A stretch of 64,000 nt of DNA, taken from NCBI GenBank assembly GCA_021397835.1, contig JAJFZO010000695.1:1119501-1183500 (forward strand), given 5' to 3'. Each line of letters opens with the position of its first letter. Position 1 is the first letter of the stretch. This stretch comes from Moringa oleifera. Lineage: Eukaryota > Streptophyta > Magnoliopsida > Brassicales > Moringaceae. The notes beneath the pieces are model-generated. The model did not search any database. It worked only from the letters and a program-made list of their open reading frames with translations, and was not told where the DNA came from. Shown one piece after another: positions 48,321 to 60,790 of this stretch. A program made the position numbers and the translations under genes.

Positions 48321-50689
48321 CTATGACTGGGAAAATCTGAAGATTGAGGAAAATTCTTATTCAAAAGGAGTAATGTGGTTTGTAAAAGGAAACTGATGAC
48401 ATGGTACATCACTGGCGCAATGTTTTATTTATAAGGAAGCGCTCTTATTGACATGGCATATCATCATTTGGCGAGCTGACAAGTTGACATGACATGGTAT
48501 TTGAAGGCAACACACTCAATAACACACCTTACAACTAGATGATGCTTGATTTTCCATTAAATTCACTAAAATTTAAGTTGAAAATTGCATAAAAGAGAAC
48601 AAAAATGATGAAGTAGACTATAAGCCTCCTCAAATTACAAAAATTAAGCAAAAAATCAAACGAATTGGACGGTATAATGAGAATCAACTAGGCAAACCTG
48701 TTCTTAGGCATTTCAAAGGGTAATTAAAGAAGATAATGAAGTCAAAATCAATGGAAACAACATGAAAGAGTCTCAGGTTTAATAAATCCCACGAAAGAGG
48801 CAAAGTGTTCTAAGCTTGAAGGCAAAGGCTATTAAGCACATTGCATTTTCTTTTCACCCTCCATGTGATGCTAACCTAGGCCAATGATTTCTTATAGTAG
48901 AGGTAAATCTTTAGTTGCAAATGGGATGAAAGATAAAGAAAGGATCATAAAGGGAAATACACAGATAAATATGAAGAGATACAAATTGTAAGCAAGAAAA
49001 GAAACTCTATCTAAAGTTCTTTAAAAAATTCCTTTTGTAATTTCATAGTTTTTCATTGGAGTTTTCATTTCTTTTTAAAAGAATTTCCATTGAAATTCTA
49101 GAGTTGATCATGTTAAAGAATGGAGAAATTTTATTAAAAAAAAAAGTTTAAGGGACTTTAAGAGGTATTCAATCTCACTTCTTGTATTAATTTACTATCG
49201 TATATTTCATTTTCTTGAATAAAATTACTTAAATAGACTTAATTATCACTAGAATCTTGTTCAATTTAATGCTTTGATCTATTTAATGTTTTACCATAGA
49301 GCTAAATCATGTTATGTAGAAAGAAAATATTTTCTTATTAGAATTCTTCTTATAAAATTTTTTTCTTGTAATAAAAAATATTTTATATATAATTTTTAAC
49401 CCTTATTTTAGAGGAAAAAAAAAGAAGAAGAAGGAACAAGTGTAAACCACTCTCTTTTTCCTAAAAAAAACGTTTTGGTACATCCAAATGGTGTAAATAT
49501 GAAGTTTTGAATATTTTGACCAAAATACCTCTAAAATTATGTTTTAGGAAAAATATCAAAATAGTACCGATCTTTAGGTATTTTGGGGTGTTAATCCTTT
49601 CCAAAGCATAGTCGGTTGTCTGACTTATAATTTTAATTTATTTTTTTGTCAGTTAGTCTTATTTTTAAATGGTATCTGATCACACTTAAAAAGATTGATA
49701 GTGACTCTTAACATTTTCTCACACTGTAGGTTTCCTCGGTTGAAACCCAAATCATGACAAAGGCCATCAATGTCAAGACTAAAAGGTAGAGGTTGACCTA
49801 ACCCTGCTTCATTCCATTCAATTAGAAAAAGTAAAAGAACAAGCTAGACCCTTTGGTCGAGAAAAAGGTCAGGCAACTAGTATGGATGAGGGTTTAGAGT
49901 TAGCTATTGAGGAGTACAAGAAAAGCCTAGCCTTCACTATAGAGGTCAGGAAGATGGTGACTATACTGTATTATCTGATCAAGGCCATCCAGTGGAAGAA
50001 ATTAAAGCCAATATGCTAGATATCAACCTTGATTAGGTTGAAATTGCACCTCTAGTAGCAAACCAATATCAACCATGACCCCGACCATGGAGACTACTGC
50101 CAATTGGATAAATATTAAAGAAAAGGCAATAGATCTTGAAGTTGTAAAAAGCCTAACACCTACCTCTGATGTTGGTATTATATCAAACCATGTGATTGAT
50201 GCTAGTCCTTGGTTTTCATGAATTGCTTTGCTCTTATTTCTTGTTTTGAATGATAGCATTATTAATAAAATTTGAATTTCTTAGTTTCCATTTTAGCTTT
50301 TACTTTTCTGTTCTTTTCCCAAAAAAAAAAAAGTTCACTTATCTTGATCATTGATATATTGACCCAACCATGAACCACCATACTTAGGCTGCAAGGCTTT
50401 GGTATTTTTGACAATTCTTCCCCAACATTTATCTTCTTTCAAATCCTAAACTCAACCATCCCTAAAATCTCCACCTTAGCCGATCTTAACTTTTTTTAAA
50501 ATAAAAAAATTAACCTTGATCTCCTCCTAGAAAGCTCCATCTTAATAGATCTCAACCCTTATGGTTACTAAAGCTTAACCGTTCTTTATAGATCAACATA
50601 TCTTTCCTTAAAACCCTGACTAAATGCAAGTCTTTCATCTAACTCTAATCAATGCAAGTGTTTTTTTTTTTGAATAAGCTTATTTTATT

Positions 50690-51080
50690 AGATCTCTTTA
50701 ATGACAAAATTAAATGCCTATACTAAGAAATAAACAACTACTTCTAAATGCCCTATTGAGGCAGAATATAGAGCTCTCACTTTTACACTAGTAAGCAAGT
50801 TTAGATTATACAATTGTTGCAAGATTTTCAAGTTCTAGTTTCAACTCAAACATTAGTTTATTTTGACAATCAAGAAGCTTTCATATTACTTCTAATCCTA
50901 CATTCCATGGAAGAATCAAACATATCGGGATACACTATCTTTTGTTTTTCAAGAAAAAGTTCAAGACAAAATTTTTGAAGGCTCCTTCATGCTTTTTTCT
51001 ATTCGATCTTAACATCAGCTAACATACATATTCATCAATGCTCTTCCCTTCTTTTTTACTTTTTTTTTTATATAATTTTA
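50690..51080 (+). mobile_element. Ty1/copia 3' remnant (RNase H end)
   Basis: Plus-strand frames read KKQTTTSKCPIEAEYRAL, then motifs corresponding to the copia RNase H C-terminus (LTI-like NQ.A block, FVFQEKVQDK, INALPF), followed by a T-rich stretch. Most of the element is missing and frames are broken. Confidence 0.75.
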
Positions 51081-51853
51081 TCCAAAATGACTACTCAATA
51101 CATTCATAATCTATCCTAAGAGAAAGAATATTAGAGTTTGTTATACAGTTTACTTGAGCTTAACTTTGTAAATTTTGATTGTTTATGCTTCATATAAGTT
51201 AATATTTAAAATACATGTATAAAAAACTTGAATAAACATCTTAAATGTTTTCAAAATTTATCCAATTTTGAGTTATTGATTCAAAAACTTGATTATAAAT
51301 TATTTTTTATTTTTATCAATAAGTTTATTGAAAGTTGTTAATTTTTTGTTTTAATATTCTATAAATAAACAACCTCATTAGTAGATTATATTTAAGTTTA
51401 CGCTTATCTATATCATAAGTTTATTGTATCTTTTAGAAAAATATATTAAAGTTGTGTAATACTTATTCAAGTTGCCAGATTTTATATTTGGCATCCATAT
51501 CAAAGTAAATATAAAATTTTAATTTTTTCATATTTAAAAAATTGTAAAATTACAACACTTGTTTTATAAAATCATTATTTTTAAAAAAATTAAAGTTACA
51601 CAGTAACATTATATACAAAAAAATTTATGTCACTTTAATCTTTTATACAACAGAAAAACAAAAAGAATTAAAAAATGGGAAAAAAGAAAAAGGTTTTTAC
51701 TTGCCTGGTGCTCGGTAAGAGAGAAATAGGGATATTAAAGAATTTGGGCTAATTTTCTTCTTAAAAGAAATGTTAATTATGTTACGGGTAAGGATGGCGC
51801 ATAAAAACCCCAAAACCCCAAACGCGCGTACGGGCCACTCGGGAGAGAGAGAG
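51081..51853. other. AT-rich spacer and promoter side of the cyclin-binding gene
   Basis: The left part may be the decayed LTR of the copia remnant. The last 120 bp change composition (AAACCCC repeats, a CGCGCG stretch, a GAGA run), as expected for the promoter and 5' UTR of the gene starting at 51854. A TGGGCT motif lies near 51746. Confidence 0.45.
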
Positions 51854-54800
51854 ATGGGAAAAGCGAGGAAGCAGCAACTGAATCAAATTCTAATCGGGCA
51901 TCTCAACGCCATCCATGAGACATTTCAGGTTCCTTACTCAACTAGCATTTACATAGATATGTCCATATATTTGTGTATGTAGGTATACGTGAACATGAAT
52001 AATTGATGGGAGTATTTTTGCTATGTGTGTGCAGCTTCTGGATCAAAAACCAGCTTCTTCACTGGAGAAAGTGAGTTGGAATGACGTTGTCCAAATGGGT
52101 GACCAAGTATCCAAGCAAGCTACTACCGGTAATGCCTAGCCTCTTCTTTGTGTCTCAAGTTCTTCAATTTTTCATCCTCAGTTTTTGTTTTTTGTTTGTT
52201 TGGGTTTAGATTTTTCTATAATGGGGCTGTTTCAAAACATAATAACTTGCAGACACATTCATGTATAGATATATATTATTTCACTTTATTATGGGTTTCA
52301 TGCTGTGTCTTGCCTCTTCTATTATTATCTTCTTACATAACTTCAAAATGAAGAAAAAAAGCAATACCTGACTTTTTGATGATTTTGTTTTCACTGAACT
52401 CTGTTCTTTAATGTGAACAGGCATTTAGCTGCTTATATGCATATTGGAGCTGGAATTTTAAGTAGGATACCATTTACGTACACAATATTAACTCAAGGAA
52501 ATTACAGGATTACTTGTATAAAGAAGTAAATAGAAAGAAAGGGGAAGAATAAATGAATTCTGTGCAAAAAAAAAAAAAATCATAATTCTTGATTGTGACA
52601 TCAATATGATAATACATGAATTATCCAGAATAAAAAGAAACCTCCATTAATTTGGCTGCTGAGGTGAAAAAGATTCATTCTTGTGCCAAGACTGAAGACA
52701 AAAGTTCCTGTCAAATGTTGTTGGAGATTTGGAATGCATACTTTGTCAACATTTTCCCTCATAGGTGATAAGAACAGTGTTATTATTATCCTTTTGTAAG
52801 GCATGGAAATTCATAGTTTCCTTCCTTTTTTTCTTTTGGGTTTTGGTTTGTCTTTTATGTCAACTTTTGAATCAACATCTTGGCTCACGATTTCAGCTAA
52901 CTGATTGTATCTTTGATTTATTGCATAGTTGGAATGCTTTGGACTGGGGAACCACCAGATGCTAAAGCACTTGAGGAGAACATGGCATCATACGTCAATG
53001 TACTTCAGGGTTTCATTTTACTTTCCCATGGAAGTACCGTTGGCGCAGGAACTACTCTATCTTCAAGTGTTCATGCTTCTGTGAAGCAAGTAGTTGATTG
53101 CAGTTTCAAGTTGCTGCAAGGCTCTGTCTTTTTATATGGTAAAGGCCTCCCTCTCCCATCCACCTGCCTTTACATCTATGCCCTCTCCCACCCAAGTTCA
53201 TGATCTCATGCTTAAGTTAACATGGTTCTGTACCATTCTTTTTTCGAGCATGATGGTTCTGTACCATTCTTAAGTACTAGTGGATATCTAATTTTTCTCA
53301 GCACTTATCCATACTTGATGGACTAGGACTTGGCTAGATAATCAAGTACCGAAGCTCCTAACATTGTGCCTTATGTTGAGAATTGACAATGAGAAAAAGT
53401 TAAGCTGAATGTTCATATATATATATATATTAACCTTTAAGGGAGCATAAATGCTCAATGATTTACATGATGGTGACAAACTGATATCTCTAAAGGAAGA
53501 TTAAAGATATCTTAGGAAGAACCAGTGAGCCACGACAAGGATTTTAGGAATTACTAATAAGGAAGTATTGCATAGAAGTACAGATTTAATGATAAGTTGA
53601 ATCTTTAGCTATTTGCAAATCAATAGTGAGTCTTGTCAGGCTTAAATAAACCATACAACTGCTCTTTCTTTGTTTTCCCATTCTTGAAAAATATCTAAGA
53701 CATGGGCTTGAAGCTGAAATTCACTTAAATGGAGAATCTAGTTGCCCCAGCATTTATGCAACATATTCATGCTATTCTACCCCATTCTGATCTTCATTTT
53801 TTTGATGCCCATTACACATGTACTTGTTTGTGTGTCCATGTTCCAATGTTTCAAAAATAGTCAGAAACTGATAGTGGCACCAGCAGCTCCAGGGTTTGGC
53901 AGATGACAATTTAAGCATAGTTAACAGAAATAATTCATGGAGATGGTGATAGGGTTGCAGTTGCTATGTTAATTTCTAGAATATATGAGTTAGAAAATTA
54001 TAGTTATCAAATTGAGGGAGAATTTGTGAGATTAATCAGGTACACTTACTCTGTGCATATCTAAGGGCCATCTAAGTTGATATTGGAAAAGAAGTTATTT
54101 ATGTTTATAGTGATGATAGAGTATTTTTTCTGTTCATATTGCATAAACAGCATGCTTTTGTGGTTGTCATATTTTCATATGCCCATCCTAATCATTTGAT
54201 TGTTGCTTGTTTGTCTTCCATGATAAAAAAATCCCTGTAACTGGAGAATAGAGGGGTCTTATGATAAAGATCAAAGGCCTTCGATTCCACAGCTTGCTGG
54301 TGCAGTTTGGGAGGCTTGTTCTGCTCTTAAGAAGGCTCCTACCACAAATATCACAGCAATTGGCCGTGCAATGACACAGGTTGCAGTTTCCGTCAAGGAT
54401 GTTATTCGTGAGATGAAGGAGCTCAAACCAGCTTCCTCTATCCCAACAGATGAAGCTTCTGATGATACCTCTGCCAATGCAGAAAGTGAGCTTCGTGATG
54501 ATGAGAACTTTAGTGACGATGATCTGGGCAATGACTTATCCCCTGAAGAAATGAAAGTTGCTAAACTGGCTATTGATGTTGTGTCTCAGACGCTTGCTGT
54601 TCTGAAAGAACTTATCCGCACCATCACAGGTTTGCTTAAGCTAGAAAAGTGTGAAGACAATGGTAAATTTGTGGAATCTCTGGAAAAGCTATTGAAGATC
54701 TGTCAAGGAATTGGAGCACAGATTGATGAGCTTGGAGCCTGTCTCTACCCCCCACAAGAGGTTCTCATCATGAAGGCGGCATTGGAGAAAATCTCCGGTA

Positions 54801-54970
54801 GTATTGATGGACTACAGCTGGAGGTGGAGAGTTTCAAATCCTCCACAGAACATTTTGCTCAGGCATGCAATAGCTTGAGGAGTTTTATAGAACTCATGGA
54901 ATCTGGACTAGATTGCCTTTGTTCAACTGACTTAGCGGCCAAAATGGAGAATGTTGCTCTGAGCAATTAG
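51854..54970 (+). CDS. CCNDBP1: Cyclin-D1-binding protein 1 homologue (CCNDBP1/GCIP family), 4 exons, 365 aa
   Basis: Exons are 51854-51928, 52035-52128, 52929-53138 and 54252-54970. All introns are GT-AG and phases match. The animal homologue (GCIP, DIP1, HHM) binds D-type cyclins and helix-loop-helix factors. The plant function is little known, so a cell-cycle role is inference. The protein is almost all alpha-helical and has no signal or membrane segment. Conserved-looking blocks are VGMLWTGEPPDAK, SIPQLAGAVWEACSALKK and LSPEEMKVAKLAIDVVSQTL. An acidic, Ser/Asp-rich linker at about residues 192-222 separates the two halves. The start MGKARKQQL is preferred. Three in-frame Met codons lie upstream (51770, 51779 and 51794) but lead into low-complexity sequence. 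The gene converges with TATC. Confidence 0.92.
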
Positions 54971-55359
54971 AGTTAAAAAGAGGAAGTGTGACTAAATTAC
55001 TTGTTTATGCACTTAAATTCTGAGTTATTGATGGTTTTGGCAATACAGATATAATTTCTGGTTTTAGCTTTTATTACAAAAATGTTATCATACAGCAAGA
55101 TGATATGATCCATCTGTTGTGCAGCTGAACTAAAATTTCAACATCCATTTAGTATTTTCGAACAAGAATTACCACAACATATATTGCATGTGATGAAAGC
55201 CCTTTACAATAATTATACAACTTTAATTTGAAGATCAAATTGTGGCCAATTTATCCTCCACTGTATATTACATTTCAGGTTACATACATGGGCCATGAGT
55301 GCTCTGAATGAGCATGCAGCTGAATAAATCCCAGTGCATTGAAGCAAGGGGGAAATCAG
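54971..55359. other. Short spacer between two convergent genes
   Basis: These 389 bp separate the stop codons of the plus-strand cyclin-binding gene and the minus-strand TATC gene. They must hold both 3' UTRs and poly(A) regions, which may overlap. Confidence 0.7.
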
Positions 55360-58300
55360 TCACCGCCCTGTAATCTTAACCATCCATGCACCACCTAAGT
55401 AAAGACCAAGAAGGGGTCCTGCCAGAAGCACCTGAGTAAGAGGATCTGTTGACGGTGTAAGTACAGCGGCAGCCACAACAGCTCCAACCACAACATATCT
55501 CCAAATTGATAGCATTTGGTCTCCTGAGACGAGACCAACTTGTCCCAGTAGAAACTGTATGACCGGAACCTGTAACACAAAATCACAAGATTGACTCTAC
55601 CGAATACAGAGGATGAGAAACATCTGGCCTCTCATATAAGCATTTACCAACAGCACTATGCAAACATATCATTTTTCTATTTTCTGTCTCATTTTTTATA
55701 GGTTGATAGCAGATTCATACCTATAAGAATTATTAACCTACGTCACCTGAATGACATTTTATGAATGCAAATAATAGCTATAGAACGAAAGACACTCCTG
55801 AGACTTCCAACATGCACTTGTTTGATGTGAGCTATAAGAATCCATTTCTGATGGAAAAAGTAAATTAGTTGAACCTGTAAAATTAGCACAGAACTGTTAC
55901 AAAATGCTGCCCCCTTTGCCCCCTGTATGGCACCAGAATATCATGAGCTAGTCTTTAATTTTTCTAGAAGAATATAAGCTTGTCTAATGTTACTTAAATG
56001 ATCAGCCTAGAATCTTATAACAGGAAAAAAATATTACAATCAGTGTGCAAATTTCATAAAGATGTTACAAAAATTAGCTGGTTGAAAGACCCATTACCTG
56101 GAAAGACAAGCCAGTGCTGAACATGAGCACAAGCACAAACTCAAAGTATTGATCAATAGACCACAGAGATTCCACGACACCTTCCGCATATGAGATAAAA
56201 AAGTTTAAGGCTGCAGGAGTCAAAACCCAGTAGGAGAAGGTAATACCAGCATAGAAAAGCACAGAAGAGCCTAAAACAATTGGCCCCAGTAACCTTCTCT
56301 CTGCTCTTGTTAGACCTGGAAGAACAAAGGCTATAATTTCGTAGAGAATAACAGGGCTGCCTAAAAGAAGGCCACAATATCCTGACACCTGCACCAGAGC
56401 ATAAAAGAGATTATATTGTTAGTTCACATTGCCCTTTCCAATTCTCTAAGTTTTACATTAAGTTGTGTGTGTTTGTTCTAGGTTCTCCATTTTTGTTTTC
56501 TCTATTTCTTTTCTTTTTTAATTTTTTGTTTGGTACAGCTGGTGGTTGGGATTGGATAAATACTTCTATCAGGGACAGGGAATCAACTATACACTTCATA
56601 TCTAATTAAAGTCAAAATAGGCTTGTTTTTAGATTAATTGATGAAAAGGTTCAATGCACAATATCATGCACTTCCATGCATTATAGTTTCATGAAAACTA
56701 GCTAAAGAATAGTAGTATATCAATTATCTTATAAGTATTTAGTAAAAAAACAAAGAGTTTATACAAAGTGTTTTACATAGTACAGATCAACCATCAGTCT
56801 ACCATAAATATTACAAAGATCACAAGTAACTACAGCATACAAGCTCACCTAGCAGGAAGGTCCTGAAACTCATAAGACATCTATGCAAAAAAGACACAAG
56901 ACAAGTGTGCTACCAATTAGCTTCACTTATAACCAATACATAAACCCAAATCCAACATGGTGTCACTAAACCACCCTGGAGAATCCCTCATCTGGTAGTA
57001 ACTTTTTGGTCGAGCGCTAACACAAAATTAAAGTGCAAAACTAATTGGAATCTACAGGATTGGGAGATCCAGCACGTAGAAGGCTATTTTGCAACACCAA
57101 CAAGTCAAGGCCAGCCTTAGATGGAGATGATAAAGTGGTACAGGCACTTTCAAAAGATAAAAGGATTTAAGGTGAAGTGTTTCTATAGGATTCTACCAGA
57201 AAAGCATATAGAGGAAGAAAAGCCTAACTTTCCATGAAGGACAGTTGGGAAGAAAAGGCTACCCACTAAGGCGGCTAGTTTCACTTGGAGGAAACATGAG
57301 GCAGAATTTTGACCACTAACCACTTAAGGAAGTGAAGGAAGGTTTAGGCAAGTTGGTGCTTTTTGTTCAAAGAAACCAAGACGGTCAATCATATCCTTCT
57401 ATGGTGTCCATGGTTGAGACGTCCATGAGAGCAGCACCTTTTATTCCGCGGTGTCCATATCAAATGCTAATGAGTTATGGGCATGGTCCAGAATTAGAGC
57501 TAACAAGGAGGCAAAGAAAGTAGCATCAACGATTCCACTAGCGATGTTGGAAGGAGAGGAACAATAGGGCTTTTGAAGGTGTAAAAACACCCTTCTACAT
57601 AATTAAAAACAAATGGTTAAACAATATATTTACTTTGGTCCTTTGGAATTTCTTTTGTAAATATAGAGAAACTCGTGGATTTTCTGGAGTTTCTATCATG
57701 TAATTACCTATAATATGGCTGCACCGCCTCTTTGCTTTTTTTTAAAAAAATATGTTTCTTATCAAAAGAAACAGGAGTAGGAGACAAAAGAAATGGATAC
57801 ATTTATATTTGACGATGATTTAAAGAAATTTAGACTACAATGTTCATAAGCTATTTAATCTAGGAGCATTAGCAAACGTCTCTAGAAGTGTTATAGCTCA
57901 CAAAATATTTTTAGAAGAAAACTGAAGTAAGTTGTAGCCGTACTCAACCAAACACCATATTAGAAACACTCAACATGAGACAATAGAAGAGATATCTCAT
58001 TCGATCTGACCTTTAAAGTTGTGAAGAAAAACTCTCCAGGAGCTAGTTGCAGAAAGCGCACACCCTCTGCTCTAACAGGAGCTTCAAGAAACATTATCAG
58101 TTCTTTTGAAAATGCAAAGCATCCCAAGATTGAAGCTCCAACTGCCAAAACTGACACAAATATTCTCTGACGCAGCTCTTCAAGATGATCAAATATATTC
58201 ATTTCTTTATCATCTGGCAGGAGCTCTTTACTGGGATAAAGGAAATTGTAAAGTGAACTTCCTCCATTCTCTTGCTCAAAATTTGCAAATGTTTCTTCTT

Positions 58301-59370
58301 GCACAGCATCAGCCACATCTATGTTACCCATCACACAAAAGATGTCAGCTTTTTACCCAAGCTATGCAGGCAAACATACTTTATGACTCAGAGCAATCAA
58401 CTTTGTAACAGATGTTTCTCCCAACATGTAAACATAAACAAAACATTTATTGTATGTTCAGTAGCAAGCGTTCATGTCATATGCAAAAATTAATAGTACC
58501 AATAACAAGATAAACAAAGTAGCAGTGGCACCAGACATAACAGCACATTACAGATATCTCCTGCTGGCACATAACATTTTCTAAATGATCTCACAAACTG
58601 AAGTTTTTCATAGAGAAGCAAGCAAACTGTACATTAAGCTAAGCTGCCGAGTTGGCTATGTAAGAGCAAACATATACTCCATGTGTTTTAAGGAGCCACC
58701 AGTGAGCTTACATGCTTGTACATAATTTATAGATACAATCTTTTCTTTATCCTGCAGATCTCTACCTATATTACAGACCCAAAAAGGGAAAGAAAATACC
58801 AAATGATACAAATAAAACATCTCCCAAAGAACAAAACCCAACTCATCCTTCTGCATTCTTATTGGCCGAATAGTTACAACTCTCAACAGAAACGTCCCCA
58901 TTTTACTATATCCTTAAGTTAAGCACAATAAGACTAAATAATTACCAAAGGTTCAATCACATGATAACTCTAGTTTCTCGTCTCCTTTCTTTTCTCGCGA
59001 GATATTTATTGCAAAACAAGCAAAGTGAATTTCTTTTCATTTTAATGAATACTGGTTTTTTTTTTTTCTGGCTCCTACCAGGCCTATCCTCAAGAGCTGA
59101 ACCAACGCCTCCACCACCACCACCAGCACTACTGGTAGTGGCCGATTCTGGCGGCTTCTCTCTTAAATCGTCATCAAAAGCGGCGAAACAGACGGCTCCA
59201 CCAAAACTTTTCCTGCTCCGAGAAGCCCTAAATCTCAACCCAGCACCGTTCCACGAATTGCTGACTTTTACAGATTTAGGTTGGGTTCTGGTTGACTCAA
59301 GTTGCTTAAAGCAGCAACTACTTGGTTGAAAATGGTGGATTAGAGCAGTACTTGCGCTTGTGCTCCCCAT
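55360..59370 (-). CDS. TATC: Chloroplast Sec-independent translocase subunit TatC (4 exons, 366 aa)
   Basis: TatC is the multi-spanning thylakoid receptor of the twin-arginine pathway, which binds signal peptides of folded lumen proteins. Minus-strand exons are 59370-59079, 58318-58011, 56388-56098 and 55569-55360. Introns are GT-AG and phases match. Residues 1 to about 95 form a Ser/Arg-rich transit peptide containing a Gly run (about 83-89) encoded by a CAC/CCA-rich stretch near 59105-59125. The TatC domain starts at [11 protein letters not shown] (140-150), followed by six membrane segments across exons 2-4. The loop motif [12 protein letters not shown] carries the conserved Glu (E230), and the C-terminus ends WMVKITGR. 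The second intron (56389-58010) carries a LINE fragment. The Arabidopsis gene is also called APG2. Confidence 0.95.
57110..57775 (+). mobile_element. LINE 3' fragment inside TATC intron 2
   Basis: On the strand opposite to TATC, frame-broken pieces match the C-terminal region of plant LINE polyproteins: a DKVV.ALSKD-like start, KATH..ASFTWRK near 57258, and [17 protein letters not shown] near 57550. The segment ends with a T-rich stretch, an A-run and a final TTATCAAAAGAAA, as in LINE 3' ends. It is entirely intronic. Confidence 0.7.
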
Positions 59371-60578
59371 CTCCTCTTCTTATGTTCTTCCTCTTCCTTC
59401 CTCTTTTTCTTCTTTTAAGTTTCTAAACTGAAGTGGTAGTCCAATTTGTTTGGCTTTTTGGGTGAAAAATCTGAAAGTGCATCGAAGAACGATTGGCTCC
59501 CATCGTGTTTCCATCTCCATATTTGGAACCGCGATACTTGCTATGGAATTACCGAAGGACCCCAAGCGGATCTTAGCACAACCAGTATCTATTACCCACG
59601 ACAAATAACATGTCAAACATTTCATATTTATTTTATATTATTAATTAAATTTTATATTTAAAAATAATAAATCAAATTTTAACATATTAAATTAATTTAT
59701 ATTAAATTTTATTAAATATTTAAATAATAAATTTTATACAAATAGTTTTTAATTTAAAATTTTTTATAAAAGTAAAAAATATTCATATTATCATAAAAAT
59801 TTTAAAATTTTTTAAATGTCGAAAATGTAAGTTTCAAAATTTATAGTATTAAAAATTTAAAAATTCAATGAAAAAATTATTTTAAACTAAAAATTATTTA
59901 AATTAAAAAAACAAATTTAAAATAGAGTGAAAATTTTATTTGGATTGATTTTTACGCATTTTAATCATGAAAATATCATCAATCCTTAATAGTCATTTAA
60001 ATTGAGATTTAATTTGAATCAAACTGATATATTAAATTTTATTTATTATTTTTTGAATATAAAAATTTGATTAATAATATAAAAAAACATTAAGGTTTTA
60101 TTTAACCTTCATTCTCATTTTTTAATTGACAATGATTTTCAATTTTTTTTCTCTCCTTTTAGGTGGGTAGGGTTGTTAAGTTATAATTTGTAGTTTATAT
60201 TGCCAAATTTGCAATATGTTTTACTAATTTGATTGCTTGGTTAAAATGAAAACAAATATTTATATACTTAAGCAAATTTGGACTATCATTGGATTAGGTT
60301 AGTTATAAAATCTTGTTATATATATATTTTTTAAATATCTCTTTTAACCATTGAGTTTGATTAGTTTAAAATTTCAATCACATATTGATATATTATATTT
60401 TTGTTATATTAAATTAACATTTAAAAATATGATCATTATTTGACATTATTATAATTTTATAAAAGATAAGCTTTATTGTACATATGTTAATAACTAATAT
60501 GAAATAAACAAGTAATCACGTAAAGACAATATATTTATAGCAAAATTACTACACTTAATCTTATCTTTATTCAAATGA
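59371..60578. other. TATC promoter side, then very AT-rich DNA
   Basis: The first 250 bp have normal gene-like composition and should include the TATC 5' UTR and promoter. From about 59620 the sequence is extremely AT-rich with no coding or repeat protein similarity. Confidence 0.5.
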
Positions 60579-60790
60579 TGTGAATTGTTATTATATAAAT
60601 TAGATTAATGAGATTGCTTCATTAATTGCTAATGTATTGTCTAAATTAATGGAATTGATACGTTACTTACATGTAGTTTAAATTAGTGGGATTATACATC
60701 ATTCAGTTGAGTATATATATAGTGATCATTTTTCTTAACATATCGAGCATCGAGTATCAAGCATCGAGCATCGTTCTTCAATACTCTTTA
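60579..60790 (+). repeat. 5' LTR of a copia element
   Basis: It begins TGTGAATTG and ends directly before TGGTATTAGAG at 60791, the usual initiator-Met-tRNA primer site of copia elements with one change. A TATATATATAG box lies at 60712-60722. Four short ATCGAGCA-like repeats follow at about 60742-60772. Confidence 0.6.

Larger units (their letters stand above)
47080..50300 (+). mobile_element. Repeat-rich LTR-like DNA, probably another Tat-type element
   Basis: A plus-strand segment at about 49580-49705 resembles the U5 end of Tat-type LTRs: GGGGTGTTAATCCTTTCC, then GATCACACTTAAAAAGATTG and a primer-site-like GTGACTC. The DNA upstream carries the direct and tandem repeats listed separately. 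The DNA downstream (49720-50290) has only fragmentary frames that I cannot assign. Boundaries and class are tentative. Confidence 0.4.

Noticed and set aside
51770..51853. Upstream in-frame Met codons as the start of the cyclin-binding protein
   Set aside because: The extra residues are low-complexity and derive from AAACCCC and GAGA stretches typical of a leader. MGKARKQQL gives a plausible family start.
58961..59329. 122-aa plus-strand frame
   Set aside because: It is the antisense of TATC exon 1. The proline run is the complement of the glycine run in the transit peptide.
59380..59625. Minus-strand frame directly upstream of TATC
   Set aside because: It ends before the TATC ATG and has no domain. 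It probably reflects 5' UTR sequence.
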